This document shows, piece by piece, positions 11,224-21,761 of a DNA stretch of 64,000 nucleotides. Below the pieces are notes generated by a model. It ran no database searches. It worked only from the letters and a program-made list of their open reading frames with translations, and was not told where the DNA came from. The stretch's first letter is position 1. Every line of letters starts with the position of its first letter. The position numbers were made by a program, and so were the translations under genes. This DNA is from Conus ventricosus (lineage: Eukaryota > Mollusca > Gastropoda > Neogastropoda > Conidae), in the NCBI GenBank assembly GCA_018398815.1, contig CM031601.1:36494009-36558008 (forward strand), read 5' to 3'.

Positions 11224-12606
11224 GTAGGGTATCCCTTGTTGAGCCTGATTTCTCTCTCCCTCTCCAGGTATGTTCAGAGCGAGTTGGAGAGAGATTGATG
11301 TTTTTCAGCATTTTCGTAAAGTGATGAATATTTTGAGTCTTCGACATTAAACTTTCCCCAGTGAATTCCATTTTATCATGCTCTAGCATTTGGTGGTTTT
11401 GTTTGCCTTGTTGATTTTCTTGCCACTGGGACCCACCAACTTAGGTTTTTTTGTGTCTTCTTTCTTCTGCATTGATGGACAAATTCTTTTGGGATTTGAG
11501 TCATGGGTGGTTGAATTTCGTTTTCATGCTTTTGGTGAAGAATATTTCTGATGAGGCTTCCGGATTTTGGGAGCACTTTTTAATGGAAAGACTCGGGACT
11601 TTTTTTGAGCACTTAAAGAAATTCAGATTCTGACGTGGTTTTCAAAATGACAGACTTTTCTTTGTCGCGCTTGTCATTGTGATTTTCTGGCTGGGCTGGT
11701 CTGATGTGATGCAGTTTGGTTATTTTGTTTCTTAACTGAGGTTTTGGCTGTGATTTATCTTTCAACCTCTGATCTGAGCTAGTCGCATGCTGCTCGTTTG
11801 GGATCTATTAGATTTACAAAATGCTCGACTGGAACCTGCCACTGGTTCTGGAGAATTGGGTCTCTGGGGACTGGAGCCTCAATGATCTATTGAATAGGTC
11901 ACCCCAAAGACAGGCTTTTTGCTCTCTTTGGCTTGGCCTGTACAATAAGCAAGGCTCATGCCTTTTCCAGGGATCCATAGTCGTTGAGTGACATGATAAT
12001 GGCTCAGTTACCTTCTCCAAGTGCCCTTTCAAGCCAAGAACTGCAAGCCTGAGAGCAGCCCTTGATGATAACCTTGCCACTGCAGGTCCCTTCATCATTG
12101 AATTCCTGGTGCAGGCGATTGAAGGTGAAAAGGTTAACTGTCATGTCAGAGCATCTAGTGTTTACCTTCAAAGATTGAAGGTGAAAAGGTTAACTGTCCT
12201 GACAGAGCATTGAGTTTTTATCTTTGGAGGATAAAATTGGGCTCTTGGATCCATCTGCTTCGGCAAAGCCTGAGAAAAACTAATGTAAACCTCAGAAATG
12301 AGAAGCTGCTGCTTCCATACAGGGCTGGTATTAGAACATGTAAGGTCCAGGGTCTGTAGCAGTTGCACCTTCTGATGGAACTTTGCAGTTGTTGATATTG
12401 TAGATGCAGCAGGATGACATTATAGATGCAGCAGGCTGGGAGTCACAAACCACTGAAGTAGATTTTATCTCAAGAGATATGAGTGAAGATCTCACAGCTT
12501 GTGTAATGTTAGAAATGTTGTGGTTGCCCAGACAGCAATGCATCTCCTCTATCTAGCATTTATAATGACATGCTATGGGGGCAATGTGGTGCTTGGTTAG
12601 CATCAC
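11224..12606 (+). other. Probable intron or 3' region of the candidate host gene
   Basis: Single-copy-looking sequence without a firm exon. Short open stretches at 11,821-11,990 and 11,991-12,210 have mixed composition but no recognised motif and no clear splice frame. This is the segment into which retrotransposon copy A inserted. Confidence 0.35.
12117..12206. repeat. Two-copy local duplication
   Basis: GATTGAAGGTGAAAAGGTTA followed by ACTGTC, then a TGTCAGAGCAT/TGACAGAGCAT block, occurs at about 12,117 and again about 56 bp downstream. A smaller duplicated GTAGATGCAGCAGG-type phrase follows near 12,400-12,435. Confidence 0.8.
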
Positions 12607-12619
12607 ATCGTCTCTGGTT
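12607..12619. repeat. Target-site duplication, 5' copy (element A)
   Basis: ATCGTCTCTGGTT directly precedes the element start CCCTCCGGGG. The identical 13 bases follow the element's pentanucleotide tail at 18,580-18,592. The first two bases could also belong to the tail. Confidence 0.92.
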
Positions 12620-13357
12620 CCCTCCGGGGTTGCAACCTTGCCGTGGTCGGAGGGCTTGCGTGGTCCTGTGATCCCTTAGGCTTTGCTGGCGGGGCATCAA
12701 TACTTTAGGATAGGCTGGGTTTTTAAAAAAAATGCTTCTAGGTCCGAAAAGCCAGTTTGCTGTCTGGCCTAAGCATAACGTGGTAAGGAGTTGATGCCCC
12801 TGGTAGGGCTTCCCATGTCAGATAGGCTAAGGGGTTTGAGGATCCTGACTAAGAGTAACCGCCTTTCTCCTTTTCTTGTTTTCTGCTTTATTTGGCCCTT
12901 TTCTATCTTGTCTCCCCTTCAATTTCTTCTTTTCCACATCCTTTTCTCCTGGGGTCTCCTTAAGATCCGCCGTTTGCCGTGCGGTGCGACCTGTGTCGGA
13001 GGGGAATGAGATCCTGGTGATTGAGAGGGCCAGCGCTCTCAAACACATCACTTTGGCTCGGACCTCTCCTAAAAGGGAAAGGGTACACTTTTGGCCCGGG
13101 TGTACAAAATCGGCTCCCCTTCTTGGGGCTGGGTCAAGACAGACAGTTCCCCTACTGGCCAAGTTAACCCCTGCAGTGCTCAGCTCTCTGTCCCGGGAGT
13201 TGAGCATGATCAGGGGGGATAGGGTTGGTAGTTTCTGTTTGTCGTATATCTCTCCCGAAGCCTGGAAGGGGTCAAGACATTGGTTTCTTGGCCCTGGCCC
13301 CTTAGTTGGACTCCAAGGTGGGTGGGTAAGGGAGAGATGAAACATACTAAACTAAAC
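12620..13357 (+). promoter_or_regulatory. 5' UTR of copy A
   Basis: About 740 bp precede ORF1. The first ~60 bp (CCCTCCGGGG, then CCGTGGTCGGAGGGC and GATCCCTTAGGC) are conserved at the starts of copies B, C and D, and in part E. Non-LTR elements of this type use an internal promoter at the 5' end; its position is inferred, not seen. Several ORFs here are not conserved in frame between copies. Confidence 0.6.
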
Positions 13358-14668
13358 ATGGCTTTATCAAAAAAATCCCCCCCAAAAAGAAGAGAAAAGC
13401 AGCATCCCCTGTTTCAGGAGATCTTTATTCTGACAGCGATTCAGATACTGAGGTACGACAGAAGACAGGTTTCTGGGCTTCCTGGCTCGTGATGGAAGGG
13501 ACGGAGCAGGACAGACCCCTTTCAGCTCTAAGCCCTTTTGCTATCCAAAAGGGCTTTCAAGTATAGCAGGTGACCCTCGGTCCATCAAGAGGTTGAGAAA
13601 TGGCTCGTTTCTCATTCAATGTAAATCACAAAAACAATCTGAACAGCTGCTGAAGGCAACTAAACTAGTGGACAGGGAGATCAGGGTAACCCCCCACAAA
13701 CAGTTAAATTCATCGAAAGGCGTGATTCGCTGCCGGGATTTATCAGGAGTCTCAGAGGCAGAAATCAAAACGGAGCTGGCATCCCAGGGTGTGACGGAGG
13801 TGCGCAGGGTGACTGTCAAGAAGGGTGCGGAAAGAGTGGCCACCAACACCCTCTTTCTGACCTTCTGCAACCCTGTGCTGCCTCCGGTCATCAAAGTTGG
13901 CTACCTGAATGTCCGGGTTCAGTTATATTTCCATCCCCGTTGAGGTGCTTCAGGTGCCAGAAGTTTGGCCATGTCAGGGACCGCTGTTCAGGGCAAGAGG
14001 TATGCGGTGTTTGCTGCAAGGCAACCCATGATGGGCCGTGTCAAGATCCGGCACATTGTGCTAACTGCGGTGGCGACCACCCCTCCTCTTCAAGAAACTG
14101 TCCTCTTTGGATTCAGGAATCCGCAATTCAAAGAATAAAAACTGAAAAGAAAATTTCCTTTTTGAGGCCCGCAAGCAGGTTGTGGGCAGTCAGACGCCAA
14201 CAGCCTCTTCCTATGCTTCGGCTGTAAGGAAAGTTCCCACAGTTTCCACTCGATCAGACTGCTGTCAGACTGATGACTTTACGTTTTCGAAGACACTGCA
14301 AGTACAAAACTGTCAACTCTGGTGGAAGCAGGTCCACCACCTCTCAACCCAAAATGACTGCCCCTGGTGGAGGCAAAAAATCCGCCACCCTCAGACTGCC
14401 CAGCAGTCTACAACGTCTGCTGCTGGGCAGATTAAAAAACCAGCAATCCCCCCTCGAACTCCTCTGTCCAGTGCCCGTGCGGGCAAGGGAGTTCAACCCA
14501 GTGTGGAGATGGTGGAGATGAGGAAGAAACCTCCACCGTCTCCCAAATCCAGACCACCTTCACCTGTTGGCAAGTCTGCCAGCAGGCCTGTAGACCAACA
14601 TACTCCAGTGAAAACTAAATAACAAATTCACTCCATTGGCAGCAGACGTTGAGGAGGAGATGACCTGA
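13358..14668 (+). pseudogene. ORF1 (gag-like nucleic-acid-binding protein), copy A, frameshifted
   Basis: The likely start is ATG 13,358 (MALSKK), followed by a basic then acidic Ser/Asp-rich N-terminus and a conserved block (TGFWASWLVMEGTEQ, RDLSGVSEAEIK). Three Cys-His knuckles follow at about 13,942-14,105: CFRCQKFGHVRDRC, CGVCCKATHDGPC and CANCGGDHPSSSRNC. A Pro/Ser/Lys-rich tail ends at TGA 14,666-14,668. The protein should bind element RNA. Compared with copy B, one G is missing near 13,561 and one base is extra near 13,925, just before the first knuckle; the tail also shifts near 14,618. These lie in short runs and may be sequencing errors. ORF2 starts 27 bp downstream. Confidence 0.85.
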
Positions 14669-14694
14669 TCTCTCTCCTTTTCACCCTCTGCACC

Positions 14695-17600
14695 ATGGAT
14701 AGTACAATAATTCCATTGGAATATCCGTGGACTAAATTCCAACTTCGAGGAGCTGCAGCTTTTGTGTCGATCTATAAAACCTTCCGTCGTGGCTCTTCAG
14801 GAAACTCAAATTCAAAGCCAGAAGACCTTTACTCTTTCTGGCTTTAATATTCTTTCAAAACATGCACAACCATCCACGTTGGGACTGTCGGGCGGTGTTG
14901 CCCTTCTCCTACACAAAACTTTGTTGTATAGTCCTGTCGCTCTGTCTACCTCCCTTCAGGCTGTAGCTGCGAGATACACTCTCCACAAGACTGTGACAAT
15001 CTGTTCCCTTTATCTCCCACCTTCTGTCCGGTTTGTCATCAGGACCTTGTCGGTCTGATAGGAGAACTTCCTCGACCTTTTTTGCTGTTGGGTGACTTTA
15101 ACGGTCACAATCCTCTTTGGGGTAGTGTCAGTACATCATCCAGAGGTCTGCTAATTGAGGATGTCCTTTCGGATTTAGATTTGTGTTGTCTGAACGATGG
15201 ATCTGCAACTTACCTCCACTCTTCCACAGGTTCACTTTCGTGTTTAGATTTGTCAGTTTGTGACCCCTCGCTGGTCCTGGACTATGAGTGGTCTGTCCAT
15301 GACGATCTGCACGGAAGTGACATTTCCCTGTCCTTCTACAACCCGTCATAACTGAACATGTCTCTGTCTCTCAACATCTAAATTACAAGAAAGCAAACTG
15401 GGGTCTATTTGCAGCCACTATTTCTAAAGAATTCCAGGACACTGATTTTCTTCAGAGTCCGGACCCAGCTGAATCACTGACTAACACTATGATCAAATGT
15501 GCTAAAGCCTGTATTCCAGTGTCTTCTGACAAACTTCAAATGCCAAAAACACCCTGGTTTGATTCAGACTGCCAACAAATTTCCAAAGTCCGAAAACGGG
15601 CCCAGCGTCGGGTATACCAACGACCTTCGGGTCCCAACGCTCGAGCCCATCAGAAACTCCGTGCCAAATCGAGACACACTTTTAAAATCAGTAAACGTCG
15701 GTCCTGGAGAAGTTTCTGCTCCAGGCTGACATTGAAAACTTCCAAGAAAAAAGTGTGGAACATCATTAAAAAAATCAAAGGGAATGAACACCCGTCCCAC
15801 TGTGAACCATCTCAAGTTTTCTGACTCTTTAATAACAGACAAAAAAGCAGTTGCTAATCTGCTGGCTTCAACCATTGAAAAGAATTCCTCCTCTTCTAAA
15901 CAAATCAGCCACTTTTGTCAAAAACAAAGCCCTTAAAGAAAAATCACCCTGCAACTTTTCGTCAGACAATATGGAAGACTACAATCTTCCTTTCACGTTA
16001 AACGAGCTGAAATCTGCCTTACTCTCTTGCAGCGATTCCTCTCCAGGTATGGATGAAATTCATTATCAACTGTTGAAACATCTTCCGCAAGAAGGTCTGA
16101 ACATACTGCTACAGGTATACAACCATGTGTGGACTACAGGTTTCTTTCCACCCTCTTGGCGGAAAGCCCTCATTATTCCCATCCCCAAAACCTGGAAAAG
16201 ATCTTTCTAATCCATCAAACTACCATCCCATAGCTTTGACCAGCTGTGTCTGCAAATTGATGGAGAAAATGGTCAATGCTAGGCTCATGTGGAAACTCGA
16301 AAACCGATGGCCTTTTGGCGAAAGAACAGTGTGGTTTCCGCAAACATCTGTTGACCATTTGATTCGTCTGGAATCTACATTCGGAACGCCTTTTTGAACA
16401 GACAGCATTTCAGTGGCAATTTTCTTTGACTTGGAGAAGGCCTACGATACCACCTGGAAGTCGGGGATACTTCATGATCTCCATGATCTGGGTTTTCGAG
16501 GTCATCTTCCGCTTTTCATTCAAAATTTTTTGGCGGAACGACAGTTTCAGGTCCGGGTTGGCACTACTCTCTCTGATGTCCACGAGCAGGAGTTGGGTGT
16601 TCCACAGGGGAGCATACTGTCTCCTGCCCTCTTTAGTATTAAAATCAACAACATTGTTCAATCAGTTCAGCAGGGTTCAGACTGCTCATTGTTTGTGGAT
16701 GATTTCGCTGTCTACGCAACTGGAAGCCTGTACCCGAGTGTCCAGCGCAGGCTTCAGCTTTGCGTAGATAAAATCCATCGGTGGGCTGATGAAAACGGTT
16801 TCACCTTTTCTCCAACAAAGACGCAGTGTATTCACTTCCATAATTTCCGTCAGTTTTTTCCAGATCCTGAACTTCACGTCGGGAAATCTCCCATTCCAGC
16901 TGTTAAAGAGGCCAAATTTCTGAGAGTCGTTTTTGACCAAAAACTTAACTTACTCAGCCATATTAAAAACCTCAAAACTGCTTGCCAGAAGGCACTGAAT
17001 ATTCTGCGGGTCGTAGCAACACACCGACTGGGGCGCTGATAAGAAAACTTTGTTGCACCTCTACAGAGCCTGGTCCGTTCCAAACTGGACTAAAGGTTGT
17101 GCTGTGTACGGCTCCGCAAGATCATCTTACCTCAAACTCTTGGACCCTATCCACCATCAAGGGCTTCGTCTCTGTCTTGGAGCGTTCCGCACCACCCCTG
17201 TCTACAGCCTGTACGCAGAGGCGGGTGAACCTTCACTGTCCAACCGCAGGCTGAAACTGTCTTTGAATTATTATATCCGACTGTTCTCAGAACCGCAGAA
17301 TCCTGCCTATGACTGTGTCTTTGACCCTCCGTTCCAAAGTAAGTTTGAAAACAACCCGAAATGTATTCCGCCCTTTGGTCTTCGTATGCGGCCTCACGTG
17401 CGGAATGCAGGTCTAGACCTAGGAGTTGTGTCAGATTTTTCCAAGTTTCCGGATCAACCTCCGTGGACCTTTTTCACACCCGAGATTTGTTTCGACCTCG
17501 CAGCTTTTCGCAAAGAGTCTACCAGCTCTCTGGCATACAAGGCATTGTATGCTGAGCTCTGTTCCAAATTCCCATCCTGTCAAAAAGTTTTCACTGACGG

Positions 17601-18388
17601 TTCCAAGTCTGAAGATGGAGTGGCCTGTGCAGCCTACTGCCCTGGGGCTCCTTCTCAGATACTGTTGGAACATATACATTCCGATGCTTCTGTCTATTCT
17701 GCTGAACTTACTGCTCTGGTACTGGCTTTGAAGATAATCTCCCATTCTTCAAAGAGGGACTTTCTGGTTCTGTCGGATTCGCTGTCAGCTTTGGAGGCCA
17801 TAGCTGGCCGCAACCTTCAGCATCCAGAACTTTTACTTCTTTTTGAACTTTTTAGCAAGTTGAAGGCGGACGGTTACAACATTACTCTTGCTTGGGTTCC
17901 TGGTCATGTTGGCATCGGCGGGAACGAAGTGGTTGATCGTTTAGCCAAGAACGCCACAAGAGAGAAACTGTCCAACACTTATATCCCCTGCTCAGATGTG
18001 AAACCCAAAATTAACAATTATGTGAGAGACCTCTGGCAGGAGGATTGGAACACACAGACGAGTAACAAACTCTTTCAGATCCGTCCAAACCTTAAGGACT
18101 TCCTCCCACTACGTCGGTTGGTCGTAAAGAGGAAACGGTTCTGTGCCGGCTGCACACGGCCATTCGTATTTTACCCATTCTTACCTTTTAAAGAGTGAAG
18201 AAGCTCCGTGGTGCATTCCATGTCATGCGCCACTCACAGTGAAACATGTTCTTTTAGAGTGTTGGGACTTGCACGATGTGAGACACAAACATTTTACAGC
18301 GGAGTCCATGAAGATCCTGTTCAGGGATGTCCCGCCTGACGTGATCCTTGAGTTTTTGAGAGGGATTAACATTTTTCATCTGATTTAA
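14695..18388 (+). pseudogene. ORF2 polyprotein (endonuclease, reverse transcriptase, RNase H), copy A, frameshifted
   Basis: The start MDSTI at 14,695 matches copy B. The APE-type endonuclease spans to about 15,355. Its landmarks are IRGL, VALQETQ, CSLYLPPS, LLGDFNGHNPLWG, and an SDH motif disrupted by a missing C near 15,320. RT motifs include FFDLEKAYDTTW, GVPQGSILSPALFS and the catalytic LFVDDFAVYA (FVDD codons 16,692-16,703, Val in place of the common Ala). RNase H has the acidic set D (17,596-17,598), E (17,704-17,706), D (17,776-17,778) and D (17,935-17,937), with GHVGIGGNE. The C-terminus carries CIPCHAPLTVKHVLLEC and stops at 18,386-18,388. About 1,230 codons in all, interrupted by several single-base indels. 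The 17,050-18,198 stretch, which includes RNase H, is uninterrupted. Confidence 0.9.
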
Positions 18389-18579
18389 GATTTTACGGCA
18401 GAAAGATTTTTAACAAAGTTTCTGGTGCGTTTGTAGACGATGTCATTTAACGAGATGTGTGAAAGTTGGTTTTTTTTTTGTTTTTTTTTGACTGGTGAGT
18501 TGATTTTAACGTGGTGACAGCCCTGATGTGGCCCTTTGCGGTCGGCTGGGTTATAAGCAACATTATCTTATCTTATCTT
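18389..18579 (+). other. 3' UTR and (ATCTT)n tail of copy A
   Basis: A 190-bp UTR contains a T-rich tract (about 18,468-18,490). A conserved segment at 18,518-18,548 has CAGCC able to pair with GGCTG across about 21 bases. It then gives TATAAGCAAC and ATTATCTTATCTTATCTT. The reverse transcriptase of such elements recognises 3' UTR RNA; the hairpin is a candidate recognition site by inference. Confidence 0.7.
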
Positions 18580-18592
18580 ATCGTCTCTGGTT
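18580..18592. repeat. Target-site duplication, 3' copy (element A)
   Basis: ATCGTCTCTGGTT is identical to 12,607-12,619. Removing the element restores continuous sequence from GGTTAGCATCAC to GCCTTCTAGTTTGG. Confidence 0.92.
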
Positions 18593-18717
18593 GCCTTCTA
18601 GTTTGGTTTTGATGAATGTAAATGGCATTTGTGATTCATTTAGATGGAAATTAATGTGGGTGCTGGGTTTACTATGGGTAGATAGTACTGGTAACAGATT
18701 TCAAGTGAATGGAAAAA

Positions 18718-18727
18718 TATGGGTATT

Positions 18728-18733
<6 letters not shown>
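18718..18733. repeat. Target-site duplication of SINE-like retroposon (tail side)
   Basis: TATGGGTATTGGTTTT is repeated exactly at 19,599-19,614. The final T residues merge with the retroposon's tail, so the true length is 12-16 bp. Confidence 0.88.
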
Positions 18734-18763
<30 letters not shown>

Positions 18764-19598
18764 CCCACTCTCTGCGCCACCTCAGAGGCAGTGCACCCAC
18801 GCCGTTCATTCCGACACCCCGTCCACAGCCACAGCCCGGTCGGCCCCGCCGCAGCCCCGGCACCGGCAATCCACAGGAAGCAGTCAGTGTCAAGTCGTCA
18901 AGAGGCAACCCACCGGAGGAGACACTGCACTGCTGCCGAGTCACTTCGGTGGTGTTCAGTGGCACCTGTTCTGATCTAACATATGCAGGACACCACCTAC
19001 TAAGCCCCCTACTGACGACAATAATTGCTTAGTCGCGGAGCCGGCGTGACTGAGCTCTCCCTCCGGAGGGCGCCACCACGTCCGTCCAATGACAGCCCCC
19101 ACGGACTCGCTGATACCGGTGACCTCGACGGAACCAAACCAAGGTCACAGACGTGGAGAGGACATCGAAATTGAGGTCACCATGAGAGCAGGGCATGAAG
19201 GGCCACAGAATTTGAGACTTTTTTTTTTTTAATGCTGATCGATGAGAATGAGGATGATTAAGATGATGCTACAGATTTCCGTTTCGGTCTGAGACTACAT
19301 GACAGGGCTGTACTCTACGCTTCCTTTCATAATATATCCCAGCATCAACCAGGCCCGAGAGATACAGGCATCTGCAGTGTTGGTCATGAAATTTGAGCAA
19401 CACTCTCAGAAACGCATCCATTAAGTGGATGAAACTCGACTGTGTGGTCCCAGTCTTCCCAACTGAGTCCGCAGCAAACTCAACTCTGGGTAGGAGCCGG
19501 TCGGGGCAGAAAAAACCCACATGACTTCTGATGGGATTCGAACCCACGACCTCCCAGCCGGGAGTCCGCGACGTTAACCACTTCGCCACGGCGGCTGG
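18734..19598 (-). mobile_element. tRNA-headed SINE-like retroposon, about 865 bp
   Basis: On the minus strand it begins with a tRNA-like head: an A-box match TGGCGAAGTGG (19,578-19,588) and a B-box match GGTTCGAATCC (19,534-19,544), the two internal RNA polymerase III promoter boxes. A long GC-rich body follows, with an internal A11 run at about 19,218-19,228. It ends in a poly(A) tail seen as a T run in 18,730-18,758. A 16-bp target-site duplication flanks it. Translations of the body are open in places but none is recognisable. At 865 bp it is long for a SINE, so the body may be composite or a transduced sequence. Confidence 0.85.
19534..19598 (-). other. tRNA-derived head of the SINE with A and B boxes
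   Basis: The head reads GCCGCCGTGGCGAAGTGG on the minus strand, then a D-arm-like GTTAACGTCGC, an anticodon-arm-like CTCCCGGCTGGGAG and the T-arm GGGTTCGAATCCC. It has no matching 3' acceptor strand, so it is not a functional tRNA gene. Confidence 0.85.
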
Positions 19599-19614
19599 TA
19601 TGGGTATTGGTTTT
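19599..19614. repeat. Target-site duplication of SINE-like retroposon (head side)
   Basis: TATGGGTATTGGTTTT, identical to 18,718-18,733, abuts the first base of the tRNA-like head. Confidence 0.88.
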
Positions 19615-19994
19615 AATAAGTGTGTAAAAATGGTATTGGTAGTTTAAAATAACAAATTTCATGGATACTTGTTGTGCAGGCAGACTGAATAGTAAAAGTG
19701 TCTTTTCAGAAGGAGCAGATGGGGGTGACAAGTTTCTGGATATGGTTGTTGATGGAAATTCAGGGTTTTCAGGTATGTGACATTGTTTACGTCATTTAAC
19801 TTTGATTGATTTTGTTCACTCTATCATGGCTAAAAATGATTAATTTGTCTGCTCTTCTGCCATATGATCTTTCCTCGGCTGCTCCTGATTGTTTGAAAGT
19901 GTTCTGCATCAGGACAAACACATGAGGCCCACTGTGTGAACTAGGTCAGTACAAAATCATCAACATTTATTTATGGGTGAAACTTCACTTCTAC
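19615..19994. other. Single-copy-looking DNA, nothing recognised
   Basis: About 380 bp between the SINE duplication and the piggyBac element. No coding motif or repeat was found. Confidence 0.35.
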
Positions 19995-20518
19995 TTAACC
20001 CTTTCACCGCCAGACATTCTATTTTGCATAAATCCCCATCGCCAGCCATTTTTCAGAAAATCTCTTATTTCATACCAGCATGTGTGAAATGCGGATATCT
20101 CTGGAACTAAACAACCAATTCTCAAGCTTTTTTTTTTTTTTAAACGGAGGAAATAAACTGTACTATTGTTAAATTACAGAATGTAAATAATGGTCAGACA
20201 ACAATTTCAAATTTTTGGTAATTTCAAGTGCAAAAAAAAAAAGCAAAATAAAAAAAAAATGCTATCTTTAGTGTCGGCATATAAAAGAAGAAAGCATGCA
20301 ATCAAACTCTAAACAAAGAAGGAAAAATACTCCACTCACAAAATATAGACCAGAAAGTATGTAATATCCAATAGAAAAAATGAAAAAAAAAACCAGCAAT
20401 AAATCAACATGCCCCAACAGCAGAAAAAGAGCTGGAAGAAGTCTACAAGTTTGAAATCATCCTTGTTCACCATTCAGAGGAATAATTAGTGATATGACTA
20501 ATGAGGTTATGCAGAAAA

Positions 20519-20626
20519 GAAACACACACAAACACACACAACACACACACACACACACACACACACACCAACCAAAACTGCTTACATCCCACTGGCACAC
20601 ACATGAAAGATAGAAGAAGAGAAGGG

Positions 20627-20686
<60 letters not shown>

Positions 20687-20894
20687 GCTTACATCCCACT
20701 GGGACACACATGAAAGATAGAAAAAGAGAAGGGAACACACACACACACACACACATACTCATACACACACGCACACGCACACGCACACACACACACACAC
20801 GCACACACACACACTTTCTTATGCCCCACTTGTACATACATGAAAGAAAGAAAAAGGGAACACACACACACACACACACACGCACATGCACATA
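20519..20894. repeat. Compound (AC)n minisatellite
   Basis: Three (AC)n blocks are separated by related spacers. CTGCTTACATCCCACTGG then ACACACATGAAAGATAGAA appears at about 20,578 and 20,685, and a diverged version at about 20,816. The unit is roughly 110 bp. The CV-rich and HT-rich ORFs here are repeat artefacts. Confidence 0.9.
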
Positions 20895-21250
20895 CATCCC
20901 TTTCACTCTCACAGTTGAAAGCAATATTTTTTATGAAAACAAAGTCATTCACTTGCCTGTGGATCTCTATAACCTGGGAAGCAATTCTGCTAGGGCCTAT
21001 GAGTGCAGCTCGCTACTCCAACTCATCTCTGCAGCAGACCTCTGACACGTGTCAGTCAGCCACGCCCCCTTCGACATCGATTCGTGTTAAGCCATCTGGG
21101 CTTGCAGTTCATTAATTATCTCGTAGCTAAGGCCTAGCCTAACACCTCTCTTGCTTTGTGAATCAGTCACTCAAAGTTGGCCCAACAGCCAGCAACACTA
21201 AGCGTGTTGGAGGGCCTTTGTATGTGTGTGTGCGAGACGAGATGCACTGC

Positions 21251-21451
21251 TCAGCCACTTGGCACGCGTCCAACAGTCAGCCACTGTGATAATTCAGTGA
21301 AGTTTCCCCTTTCACTCAGGGCCTGCTCAGAATCTGGGTGTTCTTTATCTGAATCAGTGTCAACTGACCATGTTTTCAGTATTTCTAGCACCTGATCTGT
21401 GGTAAATGTACAGCAAGGCTGAGTATGTGAAGTGCTTGGTTGTGACGTCAT
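21251..21451 (-). pseudogene. Probable N-terminal remnant of a piggyBac transposase
   Basis: A 66-residue minus-strand reading frame begins MTSQPSTSHTQP at 21,451, 228 bp inside the right terminus. It continues TTDQVLEILKTWS then an acidic DTDSDKEHPDSEQ stretch. A short helical segment followed by an Asp/Glu/Ser-rich region is typical of piggyBac transposase N-termini, and the position and direction match. It stops at 21,251 with no catalytic domain. The match is by composition and context only, so the assignment is tentative. Confidence 0.5.
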
Positions 21452-21748
21452 TGCGAATGGAAAAATAATCGGAATAAATTGATAAAGAACACTGACGAAG
21501 CAAATGGCTGTGTGCACAGGTCAGGGAATCGCCCAACTATGACGTTCCTTTCTGGCTTTCTGTCTCATCAGATTAGAGACTGAGAATATCGGGAGTTAGG
21601 TAACCCTAGTTGGTTGCCTTTTGGCGACGTCGGCAATGAGCCACATCATTGCCAAACGGCGATGTCGGCGGTGTAAGGGTTAAAAAAAATCAGTTTTGTC
21701 TATAGCTGCCCAAGCAAATTTCATATCCCCACTTGGCGTGGAACAATG

Positions 21749-21761
21749 CCATACATCAGAT
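21749..21761. repeat. Target-site duplication, 5' copy (element B)
   Basis: CCATACATCAGAT precedes CCCTCCGGGG and is repeated exactly at 27,756-27,768. Confidence 0.93.

Larger units (their letters stand above)
12620..18579 (+). mobile_element. Full-length I/Nimb-like non-LTR retrotransposon, copy A
   Basis: The element is about 5.96 kb: 5' UTR starting CCCTCCGGGG, ORF1 (gag-like, zinc knuckles), ORF2 (endonuclease, reverse transcriptase, RNase H, C-terminal Cys/His motif) and 3' UTR ending (ATCTT)n. It is bounded by a perfect 13-bp target-site duplication. ORF2 carrying an RNase H after the RT, and a short-repeat rather than poly(A) tail, are typical of the I group. Nimb elements of this architecture are known from molluscs (nimbus in Biomphalaria). 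I assign it to that group from architecture and motifs; the clade would need a tree. Copy B is nearly identical end to end, so the family moved recently. Confidence 0.92.
19995..21683. mobile_element. piggyBac element, 1.68 kb, with TTAA target sites
   Basis: The left boundary is TTAA (19,995-19,998) then CCCTTTCACCGCC (19,999-20,011). The right boundary is GGCGGTGTAAGGG (21,667-21,679) then TTAA (21,680-21,683). The termini are inverted repeats with one mismatch in 13 bases, and GACA follows after one extra base on the left. TTAA duplication plus CCC-starting inverted repeats is diagnostic of piggyBac. The interior carries a compound microsatellite and, near the right end, a short minus-strand ORF resembling a piggyBac N-terminus. 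It is far too short for a full transposase, so it is an internally deleted, non-autonomous copy. Confidence 0.82.

Noticed and set aside
12791..13345. ORFs on both strands within the retrotransposon 5' UTR
   Set aside because: They are not conserved in frame in copy B and lie outside the two recognised element ORFs.
19534..19598. A functional tRNA gene
   Set aside because: Only the 5' head with A and B boxes is present, it runs into a long body with poly(A), and target-site duplications mark it as a SINE.
20519..20894. Regularly spaced repeats resembling a CRISPR array
   Set aside because: The repeats are AC microsatellite with related spacers, in animal DNA, with no associated genes.
21541..21600. 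CTGATGAG on the minus strand near 21,570 as a hammerhead ribozyme
   Set aside because: No matching stem II or correctly placed GAAA box.
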